Shown here: one piece after another, positions 4,715-11,328 of the stretch
Position numbering within the stretch: position 1 is the first letter of the stretch
Layout: the number at the start of each line of letters is the position of its first letter
From: CAKSKB01 sp034186235
GTDB lineage: Bacteria; Bacillota; Clostridia; HGM11514
NCBI GenBank assembly: GCA_034186235.1
Contig: JAXGBA010000058.1
Location: forward strand, 1-11,328
Length of the DNA: 11,328 nucleotides
Direction of reading: 5' to 3'
Position numbers and translations under genes: made by a program
Notes under the pieces: model-generated
Databases searched by the model: none
Told to the model about the DNA's origin: nothing
Seen by the model: only the letters and a program-made list of their open reading frames with translations

Positions 4715-7528
4715 TCAGCTCCTGACTGTTTCCATGCCACCAGGGCAGGTTATTTCTTTAATTCCTTTTTCTTCATCTATATTTACAAATACCGTGCCGA
4801 GGGGCGTCGGTATATGAGCCTTAAGCTTTTTGAGAAATCCCGTATGCGGTTCAAACAGAACACGCCTGAAACCGGGGTCAAGCGGTTTCACACCGGCAAT
4901 CTCCGTTATCAGATACACCGCCGGAGATGCTCCCCAGCCGTGACATATACTGCGGGTAAGATTAATCCCGTCCGGAGCGCCGAAGCTTTCAAAGCATGTG
5001 TCGTATCCGTTTTCGGATATAATACCGTAAAACCGCTTCATGCAATCAAGTGCAGCGGCATGGTCACCCATTTTCATCATCGCACCGAATGTGAAATAAA
5101 GATAAAACGGAGAACCGATTCGGACATGTACGCTTTCATCCTCGGGATTTCTGAATTTGTTCAGCGGAGTTCCGCTTTTTATCATATAATCGGGATTTTT
5201 AATTTCCGACACGGCATCATATGCGGCTTTGATATGCTTTTCATCTGCGGCGCCGCAGAAAATCGCTGCGGCGTTTGTCTGTTCGCTTACCAGGGTATAC
5301 TTTTTGAATTTTTCAAAAGGAACCGTTTCAAGACCGTTGGCTTTAAAAAAGTCGCAATAAATCCCATACCCGTATTCATCGCGGACGGTATCAACAAAAC
5401 CGCCGAGTTTTTCGTCAAAGCAATACTTGTTTATCGCCGATTTAAGGTTTTCCGCACGAAGCACATATTCCGCAGCAAGCGCTCCGCCGACGGCTTTTTC
5501 AAGCTTTTCCGCACACAAAAGCGCATGATACAGATAGCAGCTGCATACGGTTACTTCACCGCACGGAAGCAAGTCGTTTGACGCCCACTCTATCAGATGC
5601 CACGCACCGTTTTGCGAATAAAGACCTCTGCCGCTCATCATATTTTTGCAGTTTTCAAGCAGCTTTTCAACATACGGCATAAGTTCCTCAAGCCTGTCAT
5701 CCCTGCCGCTGTACATATAATAATCATACACCGATGCAACATACCAAAGCGACCATTCCGGCAGGCCGCCATCGCAGTATGTCCCAAGCGCCGGGATTGT
5801 AAGGAACTCTCCGTTTAAAAACCGTTTGTCGCCTTTTTTGTAACACTTTACATATTCATCCGTAATGCTCTGCCCGATAAGTTCAAGACATCTGAAATCA
5901 TATTCATAGCGCCCGAAATTTGAAAGATTGACCTCCTGGGTGACCTTCGCATCGCCGAACCAATATACCTGTTCGTACCCCGGGCAATCAATATAAGTGT
6001 CCGCCATGCAAAGCTTTGCGGTGCGAACCGACATATCGTAAATTTCGTTAACAGCTTCATCATCACAGCGAAAATATCCGCCGCCCGAGGCGCTGCGCGC
6101 CTCTTGTACGCCGATGAATTTAATCGACACGCCGCCCAGCACTGTGACGGAAAGAAATCTGAATCCTCTTGCATAAAAAGAGGTGTAGTTTTCAATCTTT
6201 CCGCCGCATGTATATGAAAAACTTGCCCTGCCGTGAAGGTCGGCACCGTTCTTTCCAACCAGTTCAAACGGCTCAAAAATAAGCTTCGCACCCTTTTCTC
6301 CTTTCAAAGAAAGCGTAACAAATCCGAAAACTTCGGCCCCGAAATCAAGAACAAAATTTACGCCGCCCGAAACAGATGTGCGTGTTTCATTTTGAAACAG
6401 CATATTCTGCGCACCGCACACCGCTGCGCCCGATGAACCTTTCACCGGCAAATTCAGCTCCGGCAATGAATAGCCGCCGTCAATATTGTTAAATTCTGTA
6501 AGACGGGCGCAAAATCTTGCGCTTATCGGTCTTATTTCTGCAGAACCCGGAGATTCTGCGATTTTCATAAACTCCGAAAAGCTGACGGCACATTTTATCT
6601 CGGAAATTTTTCTTTCCGTATCCGTACCCTCGAAAGGAGAATAAGGATAAGTCCATGCGAAGCATTTTTTGCTTGTTTCAAAAGACTGTACTGCGCAATC
6701 GGAAATATTAAGTCCGGCTCCGTATATAAACATTTCGGGCGCATACCCGGAATTTACAGCCAGTATGAAGTTCTCGCCTTTATTAAAGCTGACCGTATCG
6801 GAAACCATATTCCCGTTAACAAAGAAGCTTGCTTCCATGCATTTCACCTTTGCCGTGAAATCATGTTCCGCCGTAACCGAAATCCCGTAAACCTCCATAC
6901 ACATCTTGCTGACGGGGTTTTCTTTCCGCTCAGTGTTAAAAAGGCGAAACCCGAACCCCTTCGGCAGCCTCGCCCCCAACACCGAAACTGTTTCTTTTGC
7001 ATAAACCGTATTTCCGGAAGGTTTTCCTCCGAAATTCTCGGTCGCTGCGGCTTCAAAAAGAACTTTTGCGTAATCTGCTCCGGAATAGTCAAACTCCGGG
7101 CTTGTAATGTCATTGTTTTTTGATGCGTCATAATGCTCTTCAAACCGCTTTTGCGGCTCCAGCGGAGCGCACAGCTGTGCGGTTTTAGGCTCAATCGCAG
7201 CGCAGCTTTCTATTTTCCATGATTCATCGGTTTCAAAGACCGTTTTTCCGCTGCAAACAACCTCCGCTGCGGCTTCTCCGCCGAGAGAAAGTATACATAT
7301 TATGTTTTTCCCGGGAATAAGATAGTCCGTAATTTCGGTTTCATCATAGTACCTGTGAAAATCAAATGCTTTCACAAGACCGCAGAAAATTCGTTTGCCG
7401 TTTATAAATACGGCATATTCCGCCGCTGCCGATGTCCTGATAACCGCATTACCGCCATCAAATTCAAAATCTCCGCGCAGTGCAAACCACTCGCCGAATG
7501 TCTTTTTATCAGTACCTATCCACTTCAT
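4715..7528 (-). CDS. GH78-family alpha-L-rhamnosidase-like enzyme embedded in the pot operon
   Basis: A 937-residue protein predicted to cleave terminal alpha-L-rhamnose from a glycoside or glycan. Residues 1-130 form a beta-sandwich resembling the GH78 N-terminal domain (AAEYAVFINGKRI, ITDYLIPGKN). The region 370-475 is a second beta domain (FVLDFGAEVFGFVTLSL). Residues about 485-870 are the (alpha/alpha)6 catalytic barrel, and the tail from 871 holds the closing beta domain (GVKPLDPGFRRVLFEP). Acidic residues D514, E519 and D526 in DCPGYEQVYWFGDA have the spacing of D567/E572/D579 of Bacillus RhaB. E847 in CFESF matches the general base. The usual Arg before E519 is Tyr518. There is no signal peptide and there are 31 cysteines, so it should be cytosolic and act on imported substrate. 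ATG 7528 is preferred over GTG 7543, which lies on the GAGGAG binding site. Gaps to potC and potD are 4 and 5 nt. Substrate unknown. Confidence 0.88.
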   Translation of the reverse strand: MKWIGTDKKTFGEWFALRGDFEFDGGNAVIRTSAAAEYAVFINGKRIFCGLVKAFDFHRYYDETEITDYLIPGKNIICILSLGGEAAAEVVCSGKTVFETDESWKIESCAAIEPKTAQLCAPLEPQKRFEEHYDASKNNDITSPEFDYSGADYAKVLFEAAATENFGGKPSGNTVYAKETVSVLGARLPKGFGFRLFNTERKENPVSKMCMEVYGISVTAEHDFTAKVKCMEASFFVNGNMVSDTVSFNKGENFILAVNSGYAPEMFIYGAGLNISDCAVQSFETSKKCFAWTYPYSPFEGTDTERKISEIKCAVSFSEFMKIAESPGSAEIRPISARFCARLTEFNNIDGGYSLPELNLPVKGSSGAAVCGAQNMLFQNETRTSVSGGVNFVLDFGAEVFGFVTLSLKGEKGAKLIFEPFELVGKNGADLHGRASFSYTCGGKIENYTSFYARGFRFLSVTVLGGVSIKFIGVQEARSASGGGYFRCDDEAVNEIYDMSVRTAKLCMADTYIDCPGYEQVYWFGDAKVTQEVNLSNFGRYEYDFRCLELIGQSITDEYVKCYKKGDKRFLNGEFLTIPALGTYCDGGLPEWSLWYVASVYDYYMYSGRDDRLEELMPYVEKLLENCKNMMSGRGLYSQNGAWHLIEWASNDLLPCGEVTVCSCYLYHALLCAEKLEKAVGGALAAEYVLRAENLKSAINKYCFDEKLGGFVDTVRDEYGYGIYCDFFKANGLETVPFEKFKKYTLVSEQTNAAAIFCGAADEKHIKAAYDAVSEIKNPDYMIKSGTPLNKFRNPEDESVHVRIGSPFYLYFTFGAMMKMGDHAAALDCMKRFYGIISENGYDTCFESFGAPDGINLTRSICHGWGASPAVYLITEIAGVKPLDPGFRRVLFEPHTGFLKKLKAHIPTPLGTVFVNIDEEKGIKEITCPGGMETVRS

Positions 7529-7532
7529 TCGG

Positions 7533-8309
7533 TTACTCCTCACCGCTCGCCTTGAGCTTTCTTACATTGATGATAACAAGCACGATCAGCACCGCAAGAA
7601 ACATAATGGCAGAAAGCGCATTGTAAACCGGCTTTACACCGGTTCTGGTACTTCCGTAAATCAGTATGGAAAGATTTTTAACACCGCCGCCGGTATTAAA
7701 GTAGCTTATCATAAAATCATCTATCGAAAGCGTCATGGAAATCACAAACCCCGAAATTATTCCGGGCACAATCTCCGGTAAAACAACTTTCCGGTAAGCG
7801 TAAAGACGGCTTGAGCCCAAATCCAGCGCCGCTTCGAATATATTTGAATTTATACCGTAAAGCTTCGGCAGAACCGAGAGTATCACATACGGTACGCAAA
7901 ACGAAATATGCGAAAGCATCATTGTACCGAAGCCCAAACTCATACCGATGCTTCCGAACAAAATCATAAGCGAAACACCCGTAACTATATCGGGATTAAG
8001 CATGGGAAGATACGCCGCCCCGAGCATAAATCTCTTTGAGAACGCACCCGAGCCGTGCAGCGCAATCGCCGAAACCGTGCCGATAACCGTTGATATCAAC
8101 GATGCAAGCACAGCCACTTCGACCGTCGTCACGAGTGCATTAATGATATTTCTGTCACGCACCAAGTCCCTGTACCAGTTCAATGAAAATCCCGTCCAGT
8201 GACCTGTGGTTTTTGAACTGTTGAAGGAATAAACAATAAGCACGATTATAGGTGCATATAAAAACACAAGGATTAAAACCAGCCATATCCGCGAAAGCAA
8301 TTTTTTCAC
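7533..8309 (-). CDS. potC: Spermidine/putrescine-type ABC importer permease PotC
   Basis: The second transmembrane subunit of the importer, 258 residues with six predicted helices (about 8-30, 60-84, 97-120, 130-150, 180-200, 230-250). The cytoplasmic EAA loop that contacts the ATPase is clear: EAALDLGSSRLYAYRKVVLPEIVPGI at 159-184, with the central Gly and the LP..PGI ending. The N-terminal pattern FLYAPIIVLIVYSFNSSK and the DDFMISYF segment (197-204) are typical of PotC. The start is GTG at 8309; its first bases overlap the potB stop in GTGA, a classic coupled arrangement, with a weak purine-rich site (GAGGAAGGCGG) about 10 nt upstream inside potB. Length agrees with E. coli PotC (264). Confidence 0.94.
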   Translation of the reverse strand: MKKLLSRIWLVLILVFLYAPIIVLIVYSFNSSKTTGHWTGFSLNWYRDLVRDRNIINALVTTVEVAVLASLISTVIGTVSAIALHGSGAFSKRFMLGAAYLPMLNPDIVTGVSLMILFGSIGMSLGFGTMMLSHISFCVPYVILSVLPKLYGINSNIFEAALDLGSSRLYAYRKVVLPEIVPGIISGFVISMTLSIDDFMISYFNTGGGVKNLSILIYGSTRTGVKPVYNALSAIMFLAVLIVLVIINVRKLKASGEE

Positions 8310-9130
8310 AGGTTCATAACACCGCCTTCCTCATCGTCCGATGCACGGTTCACAAAACCCATACACAAAAGTATTACCGCCATAACAACCACCGAAAGCG
8401 CCGACCCGAGGTGCCAGTCTCCGGAGGTTCCGCTGAACAGCTCCTGTATAACATCGCCTATAAGGTTGCACATTCCGCCGCCGAGATACTGCGAAATAAC
8501 AAAAGTCGTAACACCGGGCACGAAAACCATGGTTATCCCCGAAATTATACCCGGCACGCTCAGCGGAAGTATAATCCGTCTGAAGGTTGTAAACCAGCCT
8601 GCACCGAGGTCTGACGATGCTTCAAGCATATTCTTAGGTATTTTTGAAAGCGCATTAAAAATCGGGAATATCATAAACGGCAAAAGGTCATACACCATAC
8701 CGAAAAGAACCGCCCCTTCGGTATTTATAAGATGAAGCCTTTGAAAACCGAGTCGTTCAAGTGTCATGTTGATAATGCCCGAATCCTCCAAAATAACCTG
8801 CCACGCATATGTCCGCAGGAGGAAATTCATCCACATCGGTGCAATTACAAGCACAAACCAAACAACCTTGTTTTTCAAAACATTGCTTGAAAGAACAAGG
8901 GCTGTCGGATATCCGACCGCAAGACAAATCAGCGTTGCAATCACCGCAAGCTTTAAGGAACGCAGCAAATAACTCAAATAAACAGGGTCTGCAAGCTTTC
9001 CGAAATTTTCAAATGTAACTCTTCCGTCGCGGGAAGTAAGGCTGTAATAAACAACCAGCCCCAGCGGAACGAGAACAAATATTAAAAGCCATAGTACAAA
9101 AGGCACATAAACTGCCTTGCTTTTTTTCAT
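8306..9130 (-). CDS. potB: Spermidine/putrescine-type ABC importer permease PotB
   Basis: The first transmembrane subunit, 274 residues, forms the membrane channel with PotC. Six helices can be placed (about 9-30, 60-82, 88-106, 138-160, 196-214, 243-262). The EAA loop is EASSDLGAGWFTTFRRIILPLSVPGI at 170-195. The segment NFLLRTYAWQVILEDSGIINMTLERLG (102-128) is strongly PotB/PotH-like. The ATG at 9130 is chosen because GGGAGGT sits 6 nt upstream; a longer reading from TTG 9145 would begin on the ribosome binding site itself. The gene follows the regulator after 45 nt with no terminator and overlaps potC by 4 nt. Unlike the usual order, no potA lies between regulator and potB. Confidence 0.94.
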   Translation of the reverse strand: MKKSKAVYVPFVLWLLIFVLVPLGLVVYYSLTSRDGRVTFENFGKLADPVYLSYLLRSLKLAVIATLICLAVGYPTALVLSSNVLKNKVVWFVLVIAPMWMNFLLRTYAWQVILEDSGIINMTLERLGFQRLHLINTEGAVLFGMVYDLLPFMIFPIFNALSKIPKNMLEASSDLGAGWFTTFRRIILPLSVPGIISGITMVFVPGVTTFVISQYLGGGMCNLIGDVIQELFSGTSGDWHLGSALSVVVMAVILLCMGFVNRASDDEEGGVMNL

Positions 9131-9175
9131 AAGTGTACCTCCCAATTGGCATAAGTCGGCTCTTGTTTCTTAATT

Positions 9176-9709
9176 TTAAAAGTTTGGCGGCGTCGTAATC
9201 CAAATTACCCTCGCCGCAAGCTTACCCGTATTGAGTATTTTGTGCGGCTTTGAAGCCTTAAAATAAAAGCTCTCGCCTTTTTTCACTCTGAACTTTTCAT
9301 CGCCGAGCACAAGAACAATATTTCCTGCAAGAACATATCCGAATTCCTCTCCGGAATGGGGATTATCTTCTGCAGTCTCGCTGCCGGATTCAAGCTCCAC
9401 TATAATCGGTTCCATATCATTTTTTTGTGAATCTGTCACAAGCCAATCAATGCTGTAACCGTCAAACTCCTTGACGCAAACATCCTGCTCACCGTAAACT
9501 ATTTTTTCCGTAGCTTCATTAAAAAAGTCCCTGAAATTGGTTCCAAGACTCAAAAGGATATCCTCCAAAGTCGAAAGCGACGGGGATGTCTGATCCGATT
9601 CAAGCTGCGATATAAACCCTTTTGACAGTTCGCATCTGTCTGCAAGCTCCACCTGTGTCAGATTGTTTCTAAGCCGTAGATTTCTCAGCTTTTCTCCAAT
9701 GCTAATCAC
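9176..9709 (-). CDS. XRE-family regulator with C-terminal cupin domain, probable pot-operon regulator
   Basis: A 177-residue cytoplasmic DNA-binding protein. Residues about 4-62 are a Cro/C1-type helix-turn-helix (GEKLRNLRLRNNLTQVELAD, then LSKGFISQLESDQTSPSLSTLEDI). Residues about 101-172 are a small cupin barrel (SGEEFGYVLAGNIVLVLGDEKF, then KKGESFYFKASKPHKILN), with His118, Glu122 and His156 as possible ligand or metal residues. This architecture is that of PuuR-like regulators, often next to polyamine genes, where the cupin is thought to sense a small molecule. The start is GTG at 9709, supported by GAGGTG 7 nt upstream; a longer frame from 9793 would add an unrelated basic tail without a binding site. 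As first gene of the operon it probably autoregulates, with candidate sites in its leader. Confidence 0.92.
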   Translation of the reverse strand: MISIGEKLRNLRLRNNLTQVELADRCELSKGFISQLESDQTSPSLSTLEDILLSLGTNFRDFFNEATEKIVYGEQDVCVKEFDGYSIDWLVTDSQKNDMEPIIVELESGSETAEDNPHSGEEFGYVLAGNIVLVLGDEKFRVKKGESFYFKASKPHKILNTGKLAARVIWITTPPNF

Positions 9710-9888
9710 TGCGAAACACCTCTTCTCTTTAACTGAAAATTTATTTTTGCCAAACCCAATTTTTAAAATTAACCGGAATATCTTAAAAAGCAAGCAAATC
9801 CGCTTAAATACTAATCAAGATTACCCAAACCAAGTTTGAAAGTTTAAGTTAACTTTACCCAAAGGTTTTATAATACTAAACACTATTT
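9710..9888 (-). promoter_or_regulatory. Long leader of the pot operon with operator-like repeats
   Basis: About 170 nt separate the predicted transcription start (near 9882) from the regulator's GTG. The stretch is AT-rich. It contains a direct repeat TTACCCAAA at 9821-9829 and 9855-9863 (34 nt apart, plus-strand reading), the perfect 10-bp palindrome AAGTTAACTT at 9847-9856, and a wider inverted repeat AAAGTT/AACTTT at 9839-9844 and 9851-9856. A small AAGC/GCTT hairpin followed by GCTTTTT lies near 9785-9806 but is short. I see no known riboswitch. The repeats are plausible sites for the XRE protein; this is inference. Confidence 0.4.
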
Positions 9889-9917
9889 ATTAAAACACAA
9901 ATCAGACAAAATGTCAA
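9889..9917 (-). promoter_or_regulatory. Promoter of the pot-rhamnosidase operon
   Basis: TTGACA (9917-9912), a 17-nt spacer and TTTAAT (9894-9889), the last a 5-of-6 match. Its first 17 nt, TTGACATTTTGTCTGAT, are identical to the lipoprotein promoter at 2621-2637, and 26 of the 29 promoter positions agree. The inverted repeat GACA-TTT-TGTC overlaps the -35 box, where a bound regulator would block polymerase. No promoter of similar quality is seen further downstream before the regulator. Confidence 0.72.
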
Positions 9918-9935
9918 TAGTTTTTATAATATTTC

Positions 9936-9971
9936 CAAAAAATAAACCGCTTGCACAAAAATACAAGCGGT
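9936..9971 (-). terminator. Intrinsic terminator of the aldo/keto reductase gene
   Basis: An 8-bp perfect stem (ACCGCTTG at 9946-9953 with CAAGCGGT at 9964-9971) around a 10-nt loop is followed in the minus direction by TTATTTTTT. It lies 34 nt after the reductase stop codon and 18 nt before the pot-operon -35 box, cleanly separating the two units. Confidence 0.85.
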
Positions 9972-10005
9972 AAACATACTATATTATAATACTTTGCCAA
10001 ATTTG

Positions 10006-10926
10006 TTACGGAAGTATATTTCCGGCTGAAAGATAAATTTCATACCATTCTTCTCTCGTGATATAAACCTCGGATGCGGCAATGCACTCATTAAGTCTGC
10101 CCATATTCGTGGTGCCGGTAACGGGCTGAATTTTTGCGGGATGACGCAAAATCCATGCCAATGCCATGCCCGTTTTTGTAATACCGTACTTTTCGCCGAT
10201 TTCCTCGAGCTTCTTGTTGAGCTCGGGATACTTTTCGCTGTCGATAAAACAACCTTTAAAGAAACCGTGCTGGAAAGGCGACCAAGCCTGGATAGTTATA
10301 TCGTTCAGCCTGCAAAATTCAAGCACTCCGCCGTCTCTGTTAACACCAGCGTCAAACATTGTGTTAACATTAAAGCCGGCATCAAACATAGGAGTATAGG
10401 CAGCACTCAACTGAAGCTGATTTACCAAAATAGGCTGATTTATGTACTTGCTTAAAAGCTGAATTTGATAAGGATTCTGATTTGAAACACCGAAATTGCG
10501 CACTTTTCCAGTGGTTTTTAGTATATCAAAGGCTTCTGCAATCTCCTCAGGTTCCATAAGTGTGTCGGGTCTATGAAGAAGCAAAATGTCTATGTAATCG
10601 GTTTTTAATCTTTTAAGGCTCCCATCAACGGATTCCAAAATATGTTCCTTTGAAAAATTAAACATTTTACCCGGTACAATACCGCATTTCGTCTGGATAA
10701 TCATTTTATCTCTAACAGAAGGCTTCATATCAATTGCTTCGGAAAAAAGCTTTTCGCACTCGCCACCGCCGTAAATATCGGCATGATCGAAGAAGTTTGC
10801 ACCATTGTCAAGAGCGTTGTTTATAAAATCCGCCGCTCCTTTTTTGTCAAGAGAGTTGAGCCTCATGCATCCGACAGCGATATTCGGAAGCTGAAGGTCA
10901 GATTTTCCAAGTGTAATTTTTTTCAT
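10006..10926 (-). CDS. Aldo/keto reductase (YdhF-like), NADPH-dependent oxidoreductase
   Basis: A 306-residue cytosolic (beta/alpha)8-barrel enzyme of the aldo/keto reductase superfamily, expected to reduce aldehydes or ketones with NAD(P)H. The catalytic tetrad is visible: Asp47 and Tyr52 in NFFDHADIYGGG, Lys80 in IIQTKCG and His118 in LLLHRPD. The barrel continues with GKVRNFGVSN, AWSPFQHG and ALAWILRHPAKIQPVTGTTNMGRL, the last two near the cofactor-binding end. Length and motifs fit the E. coli YdhF group; the physiological substrate is unknown. The ATG at 10926 is preceded by GAGGAGAA at good spacing. The gene has its own promoter and terminator and sits alone just behind an rRNA operon, so no pathway is suggested by its neighbours. 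Confidence 0.94.
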   Translation of the reverse strand: MKKITLGKSDLQLPNIAVGCMRLNSLDKKGAADFINNALDNGANFFDHADIYGGGECEKLFSEAIDMKPSVRDKMIIQTKCGIVPGKMFNFSKEHILESVDGSLKRLKTDYIDILLLHRPDTLMEPEEIAEAFDILKTTGKVRNFGVSNQNPYQIQLLSKYINQPILVNQLQLSAAYTPMFDAGFNVNTMFDAGVNRDGGVLEFCRLNDITIQAWSPFQHGFFKGCFIDSEKYPELNKKLEEIGEKYGITKTGMALAWILRHPAKIQPVTGTTNMGRLNECIAASEVYITREEWYEIYLSAGNILP

Positions 10927-10979
10927 AATCAGTTCTCCTCATTTTTTAATTTGCTCGGTATTTTAATAATTTCAATAAC

Positions 10980-11008
10980 ATTATAGCATAATAGTCATCC
11001 AAATACAA
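10980..11008 (-). promoter_or_regulatory. Extended -10 promoter of the aldo/keto reductase gene
   Basis: TATAAT (10985-10980) is preceded by TGC, giving the extended TGnTATAAT form, which compensates for a poor -35 (TTGTAT, 11008-11003) at 17-nt spacing. It lies about 53 nt upstream of the ATG and just after the rRNA terminator. Confidence 0.75.
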
Positions 11009-11018
11009 GTTTAAAAAC

Positions 11019-11040
11019 AAAAAAGAGCGGTAAACCGCCC
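11019..11040 (-). terminator. Terminator of the rRNA operon
   Basis: In the minus direction GGGCGG, the loop TTTA and CCGCTC form a compact 6-bp hairpin (one G-U pair) at 11025-11040, followed by TTTTTT (11024-11019). It starts about 25 nt after the 5S 3' end, where the operon should finish. No tRNA gene lies between 5S and this hairpin. Confidence 0.88.
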
Positions 11041-11065
11041 TAAAAACCGAACAAAAAAAGAACAG

Positions 11066-11182
11066 ATCCGGCAGCTACTTACTTTCCCAGGCCGTCACCA
11101 GCCAAGTATCATCAGCGTGACAGAGCTTAACTACCGTGTTCGGAATGGGTACGGGTGTGACCTCTGTGCTATCGCCACCGGA
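11066..11182 (-). rRNA. rrf: 5S ribosomal RNA
   Basis: The 117-nt minus-strand sequence has the 5S landmarks: 5' TCCGGTGGCGATAGC, the conserved CACACCCGTACCCATTCCGAACACGG loop B/C region, the TTAAGCTCTG segment, and a 3' end CTGCCGGA that pairs with the 5' end as helix I. Ends were placed by this helix and may be off by one or two bases. It is the last gene of the rRNA operon. Confidence 0.95.
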
Positions 11183-11256
11183 TTTATTCCTCTTTTCTGT
11201 GTGCTCCTCGCACACTCAAAACTAAACAATACTTTCCTTCCTTCAAAAGACACTTC
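11183..11256 (-). other. 23S-5S intergenic spacer
   Basis: About 74 nt between the 23S 3' end and 5S, with no tRNA. A 6-bp hairpin (GTGTGC at 11199-11204 with GCACAC at 11210-11215) sits in the middle. Without a T-tract it is not a terminator and may help processing of the precursor. Confidence 0.7.
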
Positions 11257-11328
11257 TTGGACAAGCCCTCGGTCTATTAGTAACGCTCAGCTACATGCAT
11301 TACTGCACTTCCACCTGCGTCCTATCTA
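11257..11328 (-). rRNA. rrl: 3' end of 23S ribosomal RNA (rest outside window)
   Basis: The minus strand here reads through GGACGCAGGTGGAAGTGCAG and GTTACTAATAGACCGAGG to GCTTGTCCAA, which matches the conserved 3' terminal region of bacterial 23S rRNA (ACTAATxGACCGxGGGCTT pattern). Only about 72 nt are inside the window. The 3' end is placed by analogy with other 23S genes and could shift by a few bases. Confidence 0.93.

Noticed and set aside
4814..5581. Plus-strand open frame of 255 codons opposite the GH78 gene
   Set aside because: Antisense to a well-supported gene, with low-complexity basic/aromatic composition and no domain signature.
7529..7543. GTG start at 7543 for the rhamnosidase
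   Set aside because: This codon is part of the GAGGAG ribosome binding site that serves ATG 7528, and it would overlap potC.
9131..9145. TTG start at 9145 for potB
   Set aside because: It overlaps the GGGAGGT binding site for ATG 9130, which gives the normal MKK-type start.
9707..9793. N-terminal extension of the XRE regulator from 9793
   Set aside because: The extra 28 residues are basic/hydrophobic with no homology to the family, and GAGGTG sits correctly before the GTG at 9709.
9785..9806. Attenuator hairpin in the pot leader (AAGC/GCTT followed by GCTTTTT)
   Set aside because: The stem is only 4-5 bp and no alternative antiterminator pairing is evident; too weak to call.
11199..11215. 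Hairpin in the 23S-5S spacer as a terminator
   Set aside because: It is not followed by a T-run and 5S lies directly downstream; a processing role is more likely.

Overview
The window looks like a piece of a low-to-moderate GC Gram-positive chromosome, most likely a gut-type Clostridia (Oscillospiraceae/Lachnospirales-like). The grounds are strong GGAGG-type ribosome binding sites, consensus TTGACA-17-TATAAT promoters, lipoproteins with short signal peptides, a tRNA without an encoded CCA, and families typical of that class (YczE-like membrane protein, MATE exporter, XRE-cupin regulator next to pot genes). The taxon is inference; no search was run. Every gene I can support lies on the minus strand, so transcription runs from high to low coordinates.

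Layout in transcription order: the 3' end of a 23S rRNA gene (right edge), a 23S-5S spacer, 5S rRNA and an rRNA terminator. Then a monocistronic aldo/keto reductase with its own extended -10 promoter and terminator. Then a long operon with a roughly 170-nt leader: XRE-cupin regulator, potB, potC, a 937-residue GH78 alpha-L-rhamnosidase-like enzyme, potD and potA. Then a surface lipoprotein with an Ig-like domain and its own promoter, which overlaps the potA stop codon. Then tRNA-Gly(CCC) with a perfect promoter and a strong hairpin terminator. Last come a decayed YczE-like membrane-protein gene and a MATE efflux gene that runs off the left edge.

The central unit is the pot-type operon. potB, potC, potD and potA encode a complete ABC importer of the spermidine/putrescine type (two permeases, a lipoprotein binding protein and an ATPase), and the XRE-cupin protein is the expected local regulator. 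Two things are unusual. The order is B-C-[GH78]-D-A rather than A-B-C-D. A large, signal-peptide-free, cysteine-rich GH78 enzyme sits between potC and potD with gaps of 4 and 5 nt, so it must be co-transcribed and probably translationally coupled. One hypothesis is that the importer takes up a rhamnosylated, perhaps cationic, compound that is trimmed in the cytoplasm; another is simply a gene inserted into a polyamine operon.

Other points worth a look: nearly identical core promoters (26 of 29 positions, including a shared 17-mer with an internal GACA-TTT-TGTC inverted repeat) in front of the pot operon and of the lipoprotein; a YczE-like pseudogene with an apparent CAG-to-TAG change and a missing N-terminus; and an operator-like repeat cluster in the pot leader. 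I see no insertion sequence, CRISPR array, phage gene or replication origin.
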